Assembly: GCA_964036315.1 (NCBI GenBank)
Contig: OZ038482.1
Coordinates: forward strand, 10,352,698 to 10,416,697
DNA from: Acanthosepion esculentum
Lineage: Eukaryota > Mollusca > Cephalopoda > Sepiida > Sepiidae
Direction of reading: 5' to 3'
Length of the DNA stretch: 64,000 nt
Shown: positions 33,990 to 44,793 of the stretch, piece by piece
Layout of the letters: each line of letters opens with the position of its first letter
Numbering within the stretch: position 1 is the stretch's first letter
Notes under the pieces: model-generated
Told to the model about the DNA's origin: nothing
What the model saw: the letters and a program-made list of their open reading frames with translations, nothing else
Database searches by the model: none
Translations under genes and position numbers: made by a program

Positions 33990-35575
33990 ACAGATGCAGT
34001 TACTCCCTAACATGTATTAATTAACAATTTCTATTACTCTCCCTGCAAATACTATACATGAAGTATGTGAGTAAGAGAGAATTTTTTATGGTAAATGGAA
34101 AAACTTTTGTCTTTTTTACAGTAAGGTTCATGTTGTACAAGGCCCAGGGGCCATTTGAGGTAGAGGGTTACGTTAAAGGGGAGTTTATACAGATAGGAGG
34201 GGAAGATAATGGTTGACTCTAGACTTAAACAGGTTAAGATTGTAGTGATCAGGGAAACATCCTCTTGGGAGTCTGTTCCACAGGGCAATGATTCATGGGA
34301 AGAAGCTGTTCAAGTGGAATTTGCTTGTCATCAATGGAAAACGGAGGGAATGTCGGTGGTTTACTACTAAGTAAGTGGCATGGCAAGTCCTAGCCATGAA
34401 GATCAGATCTGATGGAACCAGAAGATGCAGTTTGTCCAAGCACTTCCCATGGTAGTAGTGATAAATCAGTGAGAGACTTGCCACATCCTGCTGTGAGAGA
34501 GAGGTTAGAGGGTGGAAAATAATTCTTCTACCACAAGGAGTCGGAGATGCTTTTGAATTCTATCAAAACTGGAAAGTGCGGTCTGATCAACTCCTGCTCA
34601 AATATGTCAACAGTCCTCCATTTATGGCCTGATCTAGCTCTTATAAAGGTAGAGTAGTGCCTGAGGAGTCAGGTACTTACTGGAGCGGTGCAGGGAGCCA
34701 ATCCTTTTACCTCTGTCTTTAGCAATGGATCGTATACTTGAGGTCAGGTGTGAGTTTGAGATCCAATATACTCTCAAGGTATGGAGCCTCCTCAAGGAGA
34801 CATCTGTTCATCATGACTGGTGATAGTTTGGGGATTGATTGGAGGTAATGGAATGTAACCAATTTGGTTTTAGAGGCATTGAATGTAACTAGCCAGTTTT
34901 TTCCCCACTTGGAAGTTAGGTCAGAAGAGAAGTCAGTTACCAATCTCTGATGGTCAAGTGCTTTAGAGATGTAGCCATATATCGTTGTATCATCAGCATA
35001 GACGTTTACAAATGATCAGAGTATATTCTTAGGTAGCTCATTTATATGAATCAGAAAGAGGATTGGTCCAAGAAGTGACCCCTGGGGGATGCCTGCAATG
35101 ACCGCCAGGGCCTTGGAAGACTGGCCATTAATAACTAACTTCTGTTAGGAAGGATTTTATAATAGAGAAAACCCTTCCAGTGATTCCATAGCTGGAGAGC
35201 TTGTGTAGCAATCCATTGTGCCACACCTTGTCAAAGGCCTTTGAGATATCTTATGCTATGGTCCTTGCAGTGTGTGTGTCACCAAGGGCCTCACTAATTC
35301 TGTGTGTAATGGTAGTTAGGATCTCAGCAGGGGACAGGGGTGATCAAAATCCATACTGCTCGCCATACAAGAGGTTGTTCCTATCCAGCTGCTCAACAAA
35401 CCTTGTTGATTAAGGCCACAAAAAGCATACTGATGATATGGAGAAGGTTAATGGGTCTATACTGGGAGGGAGAGGATCAGTCACCTGTGTTCTTGAAGAC
35501 CGGGTATATGCATGCTACCCTCTGGCTTGGGAAAGATTTCTCCTTCAAGCAGCAGTTAAATAACTTTAGAATCAG
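33990..35575 (-). pseudogene. LINE-A ORF2, reverse transcriptase and C-terminus
   Basis: Minus strand from 35575: LKLFNCCLKEKSFPSQ, VACIYPVFKNTGD, QYRPINLLHIISKLF (reverse transcriptase fingers), a PRGHFLDQSS-like block, then YADD at 34989-35000 within MLMIQRY/YADDTTIYGYI frames. Then WGKNWLVTFNASKTKLVTFH, LYLYKSYIRPKMEYCPHIWA, SLSLIYHYYHGKCLDKLHLL and a terminal FPDHYNLNLFKSRVNHYL. This is a Jockey/CR1-group non-LTR retrotransposon lacking its 5' half, with many stops and frameshifts. It is the longest LINE-A copy in the window and abuts LINE-C head to head at about 35575. Confidence 0.85.
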
Positions 35576-35860
35576 AAAGGTATAATTTAAATTTTTAGGA
35601 CACATAATGAGGAAAGAAGGTTTGGTGTATTTGACACACACAAGACATATTGAAAGCAAAAGGAACAGGGGTAGGCAGCAGGCCATCTACCTGACAAGTT
35701 TATGTGAATGGATCACAGAACAAGGAATGTGAGGAATGGTAAAAAGACAAACATTACTATGAGCTACAAAGGATAGGAAGTAGTGGAGAGCTATGATAGT
35801 TCACATCCTGAAGGAACATAGTACATAAAAGAAGATAAAGCAAAAAAAGTAAAGTATAAA
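35575..35860 (+). pseudogene. LINE-C 3' end
   Basis: Plus strand: FKFLGHIMRKEGLVYLTHTR, HIESKRNRGRQQAIYLTSLC, EWITEQGM, TLL.ATKDRK, WRAMIVHILKEHST. It is the final 90 or so codons of ORF2 plus an A-rich 3' end running into the 13-bp target duplication of the next element. Confidence 0.82.
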
Positions 35861-35873
35861 GTAGAACTATTCC

Positions 35874-36325
35874 GTCTATATCTCTGAGATGAGGTATTAT
35901 ATACATCATTTACATTATTCGGACTATTGTCCTCATCTTTGTCACCATATTTATTACATTTCGGCCATTGTACGCTCCGGCCTTCTTCAGGTGGTTGGAA
36001 TGTTGAACTGAACCCTTTATTTTGCTCACTGGGATAGACTGTTCTAGTTCCACATGCCATGTTTAATGGATGTCAGAAGAGTGTGAGTTCAATACCCGGT
36101 TAAGGCAGTGGAGAACTTGGAGAGGCGAATTAACAGGAGATAACTGATAACTGACATCCATTAAACATGGCACGTGGAACTAGAACAGTATACCCCAGTG
36201 AGCAAAATAAAGAGTTCAAGTTGACATTCCAACCACCTGAAGAAGGCTGGAGCATACAACAGCTGAAACATTGTAATAAATATGGCGACAAAGATGAGGA
36301 CAATAGTCCGAATAATGTAAATAGT
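35874..36325. mobile_element. Composite element with 13-bp target duplication
   Basis: Left arm 35874-36062 is inverted relative to 36150-36325: both carry GGTGGTTGGAATGTTGAACT-type tails, the AGTTCCACATGCCATGTTTA block and the ATTTACATTATTCGGACTAT end. The centre (36064-36140) has the tRNA-like box-B region GAGTTCAATACCCGG. GTAGAACTATTCC occurs at both borders (35861-35873 and 36326-36338). The exact duplication shows that the inverted arms plus head were inserted as one unit into LINE-C-derived DNA. Confidence 0.88.
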
Positions 36326-36339
36326 GTAGAACTATTCCA

Positions 36340-36800
36340 TGAGAAACAAAGAAAAGAATGCTGAACTTCTATGCAATATCGATCGTCTGACATGCTGAAT
36401 GTGGGATGATTTCCTCACAAATGATAAGGAGATTTGAAACAAGTGTTGCTCAACAGAAGGATGCTGAGCATATCATAGATGGAGCATGTAAATAACAAGG
36501 AAGTTGTAAGGAAAATGGAAGCAAAAAGGACACTTCTACTTAGAATCAGAAAGAGATAGTTGGAATATTTAGGACATTTAATGAGGAAAGGGGGCTTGGA
36601 GAATTTGACACTCACAGAACATACTGAAGGCAAAGGGATATGGGTAAGCAATGGGTCAACTCCCTGATGAGTTTCTGTGAATGGATAACAGAATGGTGAG
36701 TGTGGGGGATGGTAAAAAAAGAAAGATTACTAAGAGCTACAAAAGATAGGAAGTTTTGGAGAGCTATGATCGTCCACGTCCTGAAGGGAGAAAATAATTC
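36340..36800 (+). pseudogene. LINE-C 3' end, second copy
   Basis: Frames on the plus strand: ISSQMIRRFETSVAQQKDA, ITRKL/GKWKQKGHFYLESE, GEFDTHRTY, CEWITEW, GMVKKERLLRATKDRKFWRA, MIVHVLKG. It aligns with the 35575 copy but is more broken. It ends near 36790. Confidence 0.7.
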
Positions 36801-36810
36801 CCCCTAACCC

Positions 36811-37551
36811 TAACCATGTTTCTGTATCATTGCAAAAGACACATGTTAATGAAAAGAACATGTATACATTTTTGTTAAGAAAATAAAAGTTGATGTTCGT
36901 ACTAAAATTGGTGTATGGTACTAATGAAATAATGTCACTTATTGAATCCTGGCATTAATTGTCGTGGACGTTGTTATGTTCTTAATGATAGAATCATTAA
37001 AAACCATTCTTGATAGAATTATTCTTAATGATAGAATCATTACTGGTTTCACCAGTGCATAACAGCAGAAATACATAAATCTTAAAACGTCTTCTTTTCA
37101 TATTTTCCTGCCTTGACTGATATTTCAGAGTGACATAATGTTAGAAAAATTCACACAATGAATCATTAGTGATGCTACAACTATGACAAATAAACAATTC
37201 GCACACTTAGAATTTTTATATTTCACTCATCAGGGTCACAAACAATGGCTTGTAATCTCATTTTATTAATGAAGATGAAATAAGATGAAATCCTATGCTT
37301 AAAGGAACCGACATTATTCTGAATAAACCTTTCACTTATAAAATATTGGTTTTCTTTTCCTAGCATCGTTTTGACTTTACAATTGCATCTATTTTCTTCC
37401 ATTCTTTTCTTGTCTCCATTTTTGTGGTGTTTAATTTGTGGTTATCTTTTCATGCTTAAAATGTTTTTTGAATGAGTCACATCTCATATAGCGTACTGGT
37501 AGATTTATTGAAAATCTCTAAAGAAACTACAGCTCAATAAATCAGAGAGAA

Positions 37552-37584
<33 letters not shown>

Positions 37585-37690
37585 TACTTTGAACTTCCTA
37601 TAGACTAAAAGGCCACAGCCTCACCATGATAGACACTGCTGTTGTCATTTCCATAGAATTAGGCTTTTTATGGGGTGGAGCTGAGATCCG
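36811..37690. other. AT-rich DNA, no gene
   Basis: Contains a small local repeat of CTTAATGATAGAATCATTA (36977-37045) and a GA microsatellite at 37545-37583. Nothing else was recognised. Confidence 0.45.
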
Positions 37691-37734
37691 CACCAGTTTT
37701 AAATCAACTTTTCCTGCATCAAAAATGGTTGCCA

Positions 37735-37912
37735 ATGAAAGCTAGAGAGTCCAGTTTTCCCGGTTATTTAACCCATATCAAGTGGCAGAGGAAATGGGTT
37801 CATAGTTTTTCCAAGATTATTTGTGCAAAAGTGAATGCAATGACCTCAGCTAGAATTTGAACTTGGCACGCTGATCTCACTTTCCATGTTGATAACCACT
37901 ATGCTATGTATG
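37735..37912 (-). repeat. SINE-A copy
   Basis: GTTATTTAACCCATATCAAG, TCATAGTTTTTCCAAGATTA, AGAATTTGAACTTGGCACG (box B inverted) and GATAACCACTATGCTATG (box A inverted), in family order. Confidence 0.68.
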
Positions 37913-38549
37913 CATGAAAGAGAAGGAAGAAAAACATTTTTTTTTAAAACTGTCAGACAATTTAAAAAAGTTTCTAATTAATCAATTATTCTTGCAACCA
38001 AATTTTGAAAAAATCAAAAGAATTTTAAAAAGTTTTAACACCTTTTCCGTCTCTTGAGAAAGGTCTTAGTACATATCGACTGAAACATTGTTTACTCAAA
38101 ATGGTTAATTGTTGAAAAAATTAAAATGTATAATGTTAATTACTTAGAGAGAGAGAGAGAGAGAAATATGACAATTGTGAAAACATTTTTCCAGGTGACG
38201 TGGCTGTAAATGGACTTGAAAATAAGAAAATAAGGCAGCAAAAATTAAACTGAGTTTAAAATTGTTGATAAAGTTAATACAGTAAAAGAGGCAACTATCA
38301 TAAAAAAAAGTTAATATGGGAAGTTTTCATAAAAGGCTAGCAGGCTGTGTCAAATTTAACATTTAAATTGAAATAAAAAGATTTTTAAGAAGAGAGCATA
38401 ATCTAATAAAATAAGAGAAATTATAAACAGATTCCATGTTTTATGGAAAAGTGAAAGCTTGACAATTACTGTAATTAGGAAAACAGAAAATAAAAACAAT
38501 GATGAAAAGAAAATAATCAAAGTTAATGCTAGAATTGATAAAAAAAAGA

Positions 38550-39880
38550 AGAATATGGAGAGAAAAACTGAGACAAAATTGAAATCTTAGAACTAAACAA
38601 ACTCATCAAGAAAAAAGCAAGAGAAGAAATAAAAGAAAATGGAAATGAAAAATAGCAGAAACTAATTGAAAATAAAAATTTGCTTCATTTGCAATTTACA
38701 TTTTGGTAAACAATAAATGTTTCCATTAAAAGACATGAACAGAGAAGAAATATAGAAACAAAAACAAAATGTCAAGAATAACCAAGAAGAAATATTCAAA
38801 CCTGTAACCTTAAAAAATAAAAGTATCACCAATTATGATTCTAGATGTAATAACAGAAGAAAGAGTGTTTTCACTTCAGAATATAAAGCATGGAAAAACA
38901 CCAAGTGTAGGTGGCATAGCAACAGACATTTTGGAAGATGAAGATAAAAAATTTTCCAATGGATTAGCATAGCTATTTTCTTTGGTAATACTGAAAAAAA
39001 CATGCTTTAGTGTAAAAATAACAATTCTTCTTCTATCTGCCATGACCCTGAGCTTTTACTTAACTTTTGAAAGGCATATTTCACTATTCCAATACATGTT
39101 TGGATTTCGGTGTCATTTTTCCATCCTAGATATTTAAATTTTTGCATTTGCTTTATTTTAGTATCTTCAATTTATAATTCACATCTTGGGCTTTTCTTTT
39201 TGCTGACAAACATAAATTAAATCTTCTTACTTGATGCTTACTCCTTTCTTTTTCCTCTTTCCTTTATGACTTTCTGTAGTTCCTGCAGTTTCTTTTCTGT
39301 TTCTGCTATCAACACTGTGTCATCTGCATATTTTAGGTTGTTAAGATTGTGTCCACCAATAATAAATCCTGGTAGGACTTCTAATTCTCTCAGGATCACC
39401 TCACTGAATAAGTCTGGTGAGAAGACACATCCTTGTCTTATGCCCCTTTCTATTTTTGTGTATTTACTGAATTCATTTTTCTATCTGTTTGCAGGTGATT
39501 TGCTGCCAATAGATGTTTTGGATTATTCTAATATCTTTCCCAAATAATTTGATCTTACCTAGCAGTTCAAACAGTGCTTTGTGATGTACATTATAATGAA
39601 AGTGATAATAAAAACCTTGGCAATTCTTAACTGATCTAATTATGATTGAACATAGAGAAATTATTCTCAGCAGTACTTACAAACATATTAACAAACACCT
39701 ACGATGAAAATAAGTCATGAAAATGAGTAATGTTTAAGAATGATTGACAACAACAAACCATCTACAAACAAGAGACCATCTGAATAAAACTGCTTTGATT
39801 AGCTTTGCTTGACTTGGAAAATGCATTTGATTCAACAGAATATTTGGCAGTCCTTAATACACCATAAGAACATTTTCTAA
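38550..39880 (+). pseudogene. LINE-E reverse transcriptase remnant, interrupted
   Basis: Plus-strand fragments: NKLIKKKAREEIKEN (38600), SIKRHEQRR (38730), SEYKAWKNTKC overlapping IKHGKTPSVGGIATDILED (38870-38945, the KxGKxPGxDGI motif of LINE reverse transcriptases). After a minus-strand LINE insertion, TTNHLQTRDHLNKTALI (39760) and LDLENAFDSTEYLAVLNT (39805-39860, the DYxKAFDS block) follow. The order of motifs is right for one element split by LINE-C. It is heavily mutated. Confidence 0.68.
39005..39560 (-). pseudogene. LINE-C reverse transcriptase segment nested in LINE-E
   Basis: Minus strand: GKDIRIIQNIYWQQI (39540-39500), a KGHKTRMCLLTRL/RGVRQGC-like region, then PGFIIGGHNLNNLKYADDTV at about 39370-39315 with an intact YADD (39319-39330). 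ESHKGKRKKEG, CELQIEDTKIKQMQKFKYLG and AFQKLSK follow, where it stops abruptly near 39020. Both ends are truncated. Confidence 0.8.
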
Positions 39881-40254
39881 ATGTTATTCTTTTTTTTAAA
39901 TGTTTAAATTTCAGAATGCTCATAAATATTCATCAGGTTAGCTGAAATGTTTAGGCAAATTATGGAGAACGCCATTTAATAAAATGGAGGATGCCATAAA
40001 AAAAATTAAAAAAATGTATCTATGAACACAAAAGGGATCTTATGCACAATAATGTATCAAACGCATTAGTCATACATAGAAATAAATTTAACCACAACTT
40101 TGAGATAAAAAATGCTACACTTATTAAAAAACAAAGTAACTTACTCAGATGGAAAATTCTCGAGTGCCACTATTGAATCTTATCAAAATTTAAATCTGCC
40201 ATAAAATATTAGTAATAACTTGATTCAAAAAATGTCATGTTTTAAGACCAGTTT
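39881..40254. other. AT-rich sequence without recognised feature
   Basis: It holds one palindromic CCTGATGAATATTTATGAGC block on the minus strand, also seen at 44395-44420; otherwise nothing. Confidence 0.4.
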
Positions 40255-40695
40255 GTCATCAATTAATCCAAAAATTACCGGATCTCTCCTCAAGGCATTT
40301 GATGTAGGCCTCCATGTTGAGTCTAAGGCCCTTACCAACAAATTTGAGAGTTCTTTTCTTATCTGAATGATCAGAGTGAGTTTTCCCAGCTACCATACCT
40401 TCTTAATCACCATTAGACTCATCCAACTCTTTCTAAATCCACTGCACTGTCCTCATATTGACACACACTAAACACTCTGAAATGTTTGTATTGGAGCTTC
40501 TGGCACGAATGCCAAGAGGTACAGCATGCTGTTTCCAAATTTCTAGCAGAGTGAATTGTGTCATGGTGCTCTTTTTCTCACAGACAGTGACCAACTGACC
40601 CTACTATACTGTGCAGTTGACAAAATCAAAAACAAATGATGTGCATGTGCAAAATTAAAAATATAAACCCATTGTACCCTGTATGTCAGATTATA
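40255..40695 (-). mobile_element. Internally deleted Tc1/mariner-like element
   Basis: Minus strand: an outer end TACAGGGTACAATGGGTTTA, then MTQFTLLEIWKQHAVPLGIR, ARSSNTNISECL, RTVQWI, KELDESNGD, KTHSDHSDKKRTLKFVGK, and directly GLRLNMEAYIKCLEE. The first part is the N-terminal helix-turn-helix region. The last is a segment that normally lies far downstream, past the SDE and GGG blocks, so roughly the middle third of the transposase is deleted. The 61808 copy has the same N-terminus. Confidence 0.72.
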
Positions 40696-41035
40696 TTTGG
40701 CAAGTCATAACAAAACTGTCCAATGTTTGTGAAATTTTAAGGACATATTTATATGAACAATACATCAAGTGTCTTTCAGCTTATAATATCTGTCTTTATT
40801 AAATTAATAGTAATTACCTGTTTAGGAAAAAGTCATGTTTTATTATGCAAAGAAACTAATACAATATCAATTATTATTTATAAATAAATCCAAACAATTC
40901 AAGTTAAAGAAAAATATATTTGATTAACACAATATCATAAATCCCTGAATGGCTTAGGATAGGATTATCTCACTTGGTAATATGAGGCTTCACGATATTC
41001 TATAACAATCAACAGTCTTTCAATTATTGATTTTT

Positions 41036-42350
41036 TTCACTATTTATATTATTCAGACTATTGTCTTCATCTTTGTCGCCATATTTATTACAACATTTCG
41101 ACCATTGTATGCTCCGGCCTTCTTCAGGTGATTGGAATGTCGAACTGAACCCTTTATTTTGCTCACTGGGGTAGACTGTTCCAGTTCCACGTGCCATGTT
41201 TAATGGAGGTCAGTTATCAGTTATCTCCTGTTAATTCGCCTCTCCAAGCTTTCCACTGCCTTAACCGGGTATTGAACTCACACATGGCGCAGTGGATAAA
41301 GGCATTGGCTAGATCCAGCGACAGGACCTAAAGAGTGTGAGTTCAATAATAATCAGCTAGCCTTCCTGAATGTACTAATAACTCGCACAGAGAATGGGTT
41401 CAAGACATCTGTATATCACAAACCAACCTTTACCGGACAATACCTCAACTTCAGTTCCTACCATCCATACAGAGGGGAGAAAAACACCAGGCCCGAATCA
41501 TAAGAGGTGACCGAGATACATACCAACAAGAAATGATCAGCATCAAGCATACCCTTCAAAATAACAACTACCTGTCAAGCATAACATCAGTGTCTACAGG
41601 TGGGAACAAAAGGGTCAAGGTGGATGACCCGGTCTGTCTACCTTGCATCAAGATCTGCAGTCCGTACAACATCAGGACAATATTCCACAGCAGTTCCATT
41701 CTACACAGAAATCTCTGTCAAATAAAGCCTAACATGAGGGAGAACAAAACCAAAAATTGTGTGCAACTGAATCCTTGCAGTTGTGGGGAAGAATATGAAG
41801 GTGAAGGATCATTGAAAAGACATAGTAAGGGGTAAGACAATAAAATTGGGCATGGCTGATCATGTATAAAGGGAAAGAGATATTCATCAGCCCCTGTGGA
41901 ATGAAGTGAAAAAATTGGACAAGGAAGAACACTGGAGAGTTAGACATCCGAAAGAATCAGCACATATGCTCATTTTTGAGCACCTCCTTATTAGTGGCAG
42001 CATAAAAATAAATGCAATATGGGAGCAGATAAGAAAAAAGAAAGACAAATGACAGCAAATCTTCAATAGCAGCAGTAGTCAAAACATTACAGACAGCAGC
42101 AAAAGCAAAAGCAGCAGCATCAACAGTACAAATCAGCAGTCAGGTTAGGTTTAAGGCTCCAAGTTCACTGCAGAGAATTGTCTTAGACATGGGTAGTAGA
42201 ATGAGAATCTACCACTGTAGTTTAAATAAAGGGTTCAGTTCAGAATTCCCTGTAGGTCACCCAGATCGATATACACCTGATGAGGGCCCAATAGCTATAA
42301 TATTGTGACAACAACAAAGACGAAAATAGTCTAAATATAAATAGTGTAAA
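41036..42350 (+). mobile_element. Penelope-like retroelement, 5' truncated
   Basis: Coding part 41350-42050: AFLNVLITRTENGFKTSVYH, KPTFTGQYLNF-SYHP (end of the reverse transcriptase), DPVCLPCIKICSPYNIRTIF, NLCQIKPNMRENKTKNCV, then NPCSCGEEYEGEGSLKRHSK (start of a GIY-YIG-type endonuclease). LGMADHV, HQPLWNEVKKLDKEEHWRV and ESAHMLIFEHLLISGSIKIN follow. This reverse transcriptase / GIY-YIG order is diagnostic for Penelope-like elements. There are at least two frame changes and a stop after LGMADHV. An inverted tail with a tRNA-like segment (41036-41345) lies upstream and a direct tail (42220-42350) downstream; both match the composite elements. Confidence 0.82.
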
Positions 42351-42554
42351 TCATCAATACTTGTTGAATATTTGCAGAAATTTTGCAGTGGATGTGAGCA
42401 CAGTTAGGAGGTGGGTAATGGATTTTGTCAGTAGTGACAGTGATGTGGGTGAAAAAGCATATTCTGGGTAACTTTGCTCAGCTGGTAATCCACAAAATGT
42501 GGATTTGTTCATTATTGAGGAAAATGCATAGCCATTGGTGGTATTGGTGCAGGA

Positions 42555-42613
42555 AATGTTTCGCAAATGTTTCGCAAATGTTTCGCAAATGTTTCGCAAA
42601 TGTTTCGCAAATT
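42555..42613. repeat. 11-bp repeat, about 5 units
   Basis: AATGTTTCGCA repeated perfectly. Confidence 0.95.
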
Positions 42614-42729
42614 GCTTTTCTTCCTGAATCCTTCACAAAATCCAAAACCTGAAAAGGATTTCATAATAAATTCACCTATCAAAACCAAACAAGCTTACTA
42701 TCAGTTTTTATAAATGATTTCTTACCAGA

Positions 42730-43440
42730 TTCTGTCTATATATCTGAGATGAGGTATTATGTACACTATTTACATTATTCAGACTATTGTCTTCATCTTT
42801 GTTGCCATATTTATTATAACGTTTTCGCCCTTTAGTATCTGTCTATATTTCTGAGATGAGGTATTATGTACACTATTTACATTATTCAGACTATTGCCTT
42901 CATCTTTGTTGCCATATTTATTATAACGTTTTCGCCCTTTAGTATCTGTCTATATTTCTGAGATGAGGTATTATGTACACTATTTACATTATTCAGACTA
43001 TTGCCTTCATCTTTGTTGCCATATTTATTATAACGTTTTCGCCCTTTAGTATCTGTATATATTTCTGAGATGAGGTATTATGTACACTATTTACATTATT
43101 TGAACTAATGTCCTCATCTTTGTCGACATATTTATTACACTGTTTCATTTTCATGGCACAGTGGATAAAGGTGTTAGTTAGATCCAGTGACAGGACCCAA
43201 AGAGTGTGAGTTCAATACACATTTCAGGCAGTGGAGAACTTGCAGAGGGGAATTAACAGGAGATAACTGACAACTGACATCCATTAAAACATGGCATGTG
43301 GAACTAGAACAGTCTACCCCAGTGTGCGAAATAAAGGGTTCAGTTCGACATTCCAACCACCCAAAGAAGGCCGGAGTGTACAACGGCCGAAATGTTGTAA
43401 TAAATATGGCGACAAAGATGAGGACAATAGTCCAAATAAA
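42730..43440. mobile_element. Composite element with its left end amplified fourfold
   Basis: Four units with an exact 107-bp period (42731, 42838, 42945, 43052) of TCTGTCTATAT...CATTATTCAGACTATTG...CGTTTTCGCCCTTTAGTA. Then a tRNA-like head at 43155-43225 (TGGCACAGTGGATAAAGG as box A, GAGTTCAATACAC as box B), the body with CATCCATTAAAACATGGCAT, and the tail (GGCCGGAGTGTACAACGGCC, AAATATGGCGACAAAGATG). Flanks TCTTACCAGA (42720-42729) and TCCTACCAGA (43441-43450) are a likely target duplication with one mismatch. Confidence 0.82.
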
Positions 43441-43450
43441 TCCTACCAGA

Positions 43451-44180
43451 AGTTTTTATGTTTTAAATGAGAGGAAGGTGTTTGTGAAGATTTGGTTCCC
43501 TTTGCGTATTCTTCCAACAGGTCAACCAATCATTCGTGTCAAATACTGTCGAGAATATCGTGGTTTATTGGGCAAGTCGAAGAGGATATTTTCATCACCC
43601 CCCCCACACACACACACACCAAAATGAAATTCTTGACTCGATTAAAATCAGGTGTGTTTTGTAGTTAAAAACTTGCTTTATGCAACAGTGTCAGTATGTT
43701 CCTTGTATCTGTTCTTGTTTCCATGGAAATAAATAGGAAGCATTACTTTGAAAGCAACCCTTTGTGTTATAGTAATATTTTCTTACTAAATGGATTTGTC
43801 TGAAGATCACTGTAGAATTGGTGTTGTAGTTCTTCTTGGTGTCTTGGCTGCTTACAAAACTTTTAACCATGTTTAGTAATTCAGTGATAGCCAAATAAAT
43901 GAACTTTTTCTTTTATTTGTTTTTAAGGCATCACATTATGGCAGTAGTGGCTTTTGTGTATACCATAATGAAAAAGACTTTATTTAAAGAGACAAACCTT
44001 ATTTAATTATTATCGAAAACAAACAATTTGTTAGCGCCATGGTGACAGGTTTTGTTAATGTGTGACAGTTTTCTTGGTTTGTTACATGAGTCTTAGCACT
44101 TCAGATTCTTCATACATCAGTTTACTCAGACAGAAATGTTGTTCACTGATATTACATACTCTCTTTCTCATCCCCCCACA
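43451..44180. other. Unassigned sequence
   Basis: A short CA run at 43603-43619; otherwise no supported feature. Confidence 0.4.

Positions 44181-44183
<3 letters not shown>

Positions 44184-44258
<75 letters not shown>
44184..44258. repeat. (TA)n then (GATA)n microsatellite
   Basis: TA to 44221, then TAGA tetranucleotides. Confidence 0.95.
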
Positions 44259-44793
44259 TGAATAAAGTGACAAGAGGAAAACTATTCTTAGCTGATGTCT
44301 TTCAACATCTGGGTAAATGTATTATTTATTTTGTTGCACATGTTTATATACAAAAGCAAGAATGTCATTCGTTTATCAAGGCTCTTAAATTTGAGAAGGT
44401 TCATGAATATTCATCAGGTAGTTGAAAGGTCAGTCAAAACATATAGAGGACACATAGTGCCATAATTCAAAGTCTGGTCAGGCAAGATCTTTTTTATTTT
44501 TATAAATGAATATTCTTTAAATTCTGATCAGATTGTTATGTTTTGGGATGGACGTATATGCTGTACAACTTCAAAGCAGAAATAGAAAAAAGTAAGAAAA
44601 GAAATTTTTCTATTTCTCTTACTTCTTTCTTTTTCCTTTTATTGATTTCTTGTTCTCTTCTTTTTTCTGCTTTAACCAGTGTATTTCTTTCAAATGGAAA
44701 TTTTTTATATGTCTTTCTAATTTTTTAAGAATATAAAAAGAAGTGATGTTTCATAACTTGCAATTTTTAAAAAATCGGTTATAACTATGCTTG

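Noticed and set aside
36802..36818. Telomere-like CCCTAACCCTAACC
   Set aside because: Only two units inside LINE-derived DNA; not a telomere or convincing interstitial array.
38050..38095. Hammerhead-like UUGAGAA ... GACUGAAACAUUGU
   Set aside because: Stem III fits, but stem I does not pair and the first core box is poor.
39266..39547. 93-codon plus-strand frame
   Set aside because: Antisense of the LINE-C reverse transcriptase with YADD.
39915..39955. Hammerhead with CUGAUGA and GAAAUUUAAA (minus strand), also 44395-44420
   Set aside because: The core box is perfect but no stem II can form between the two boxes.
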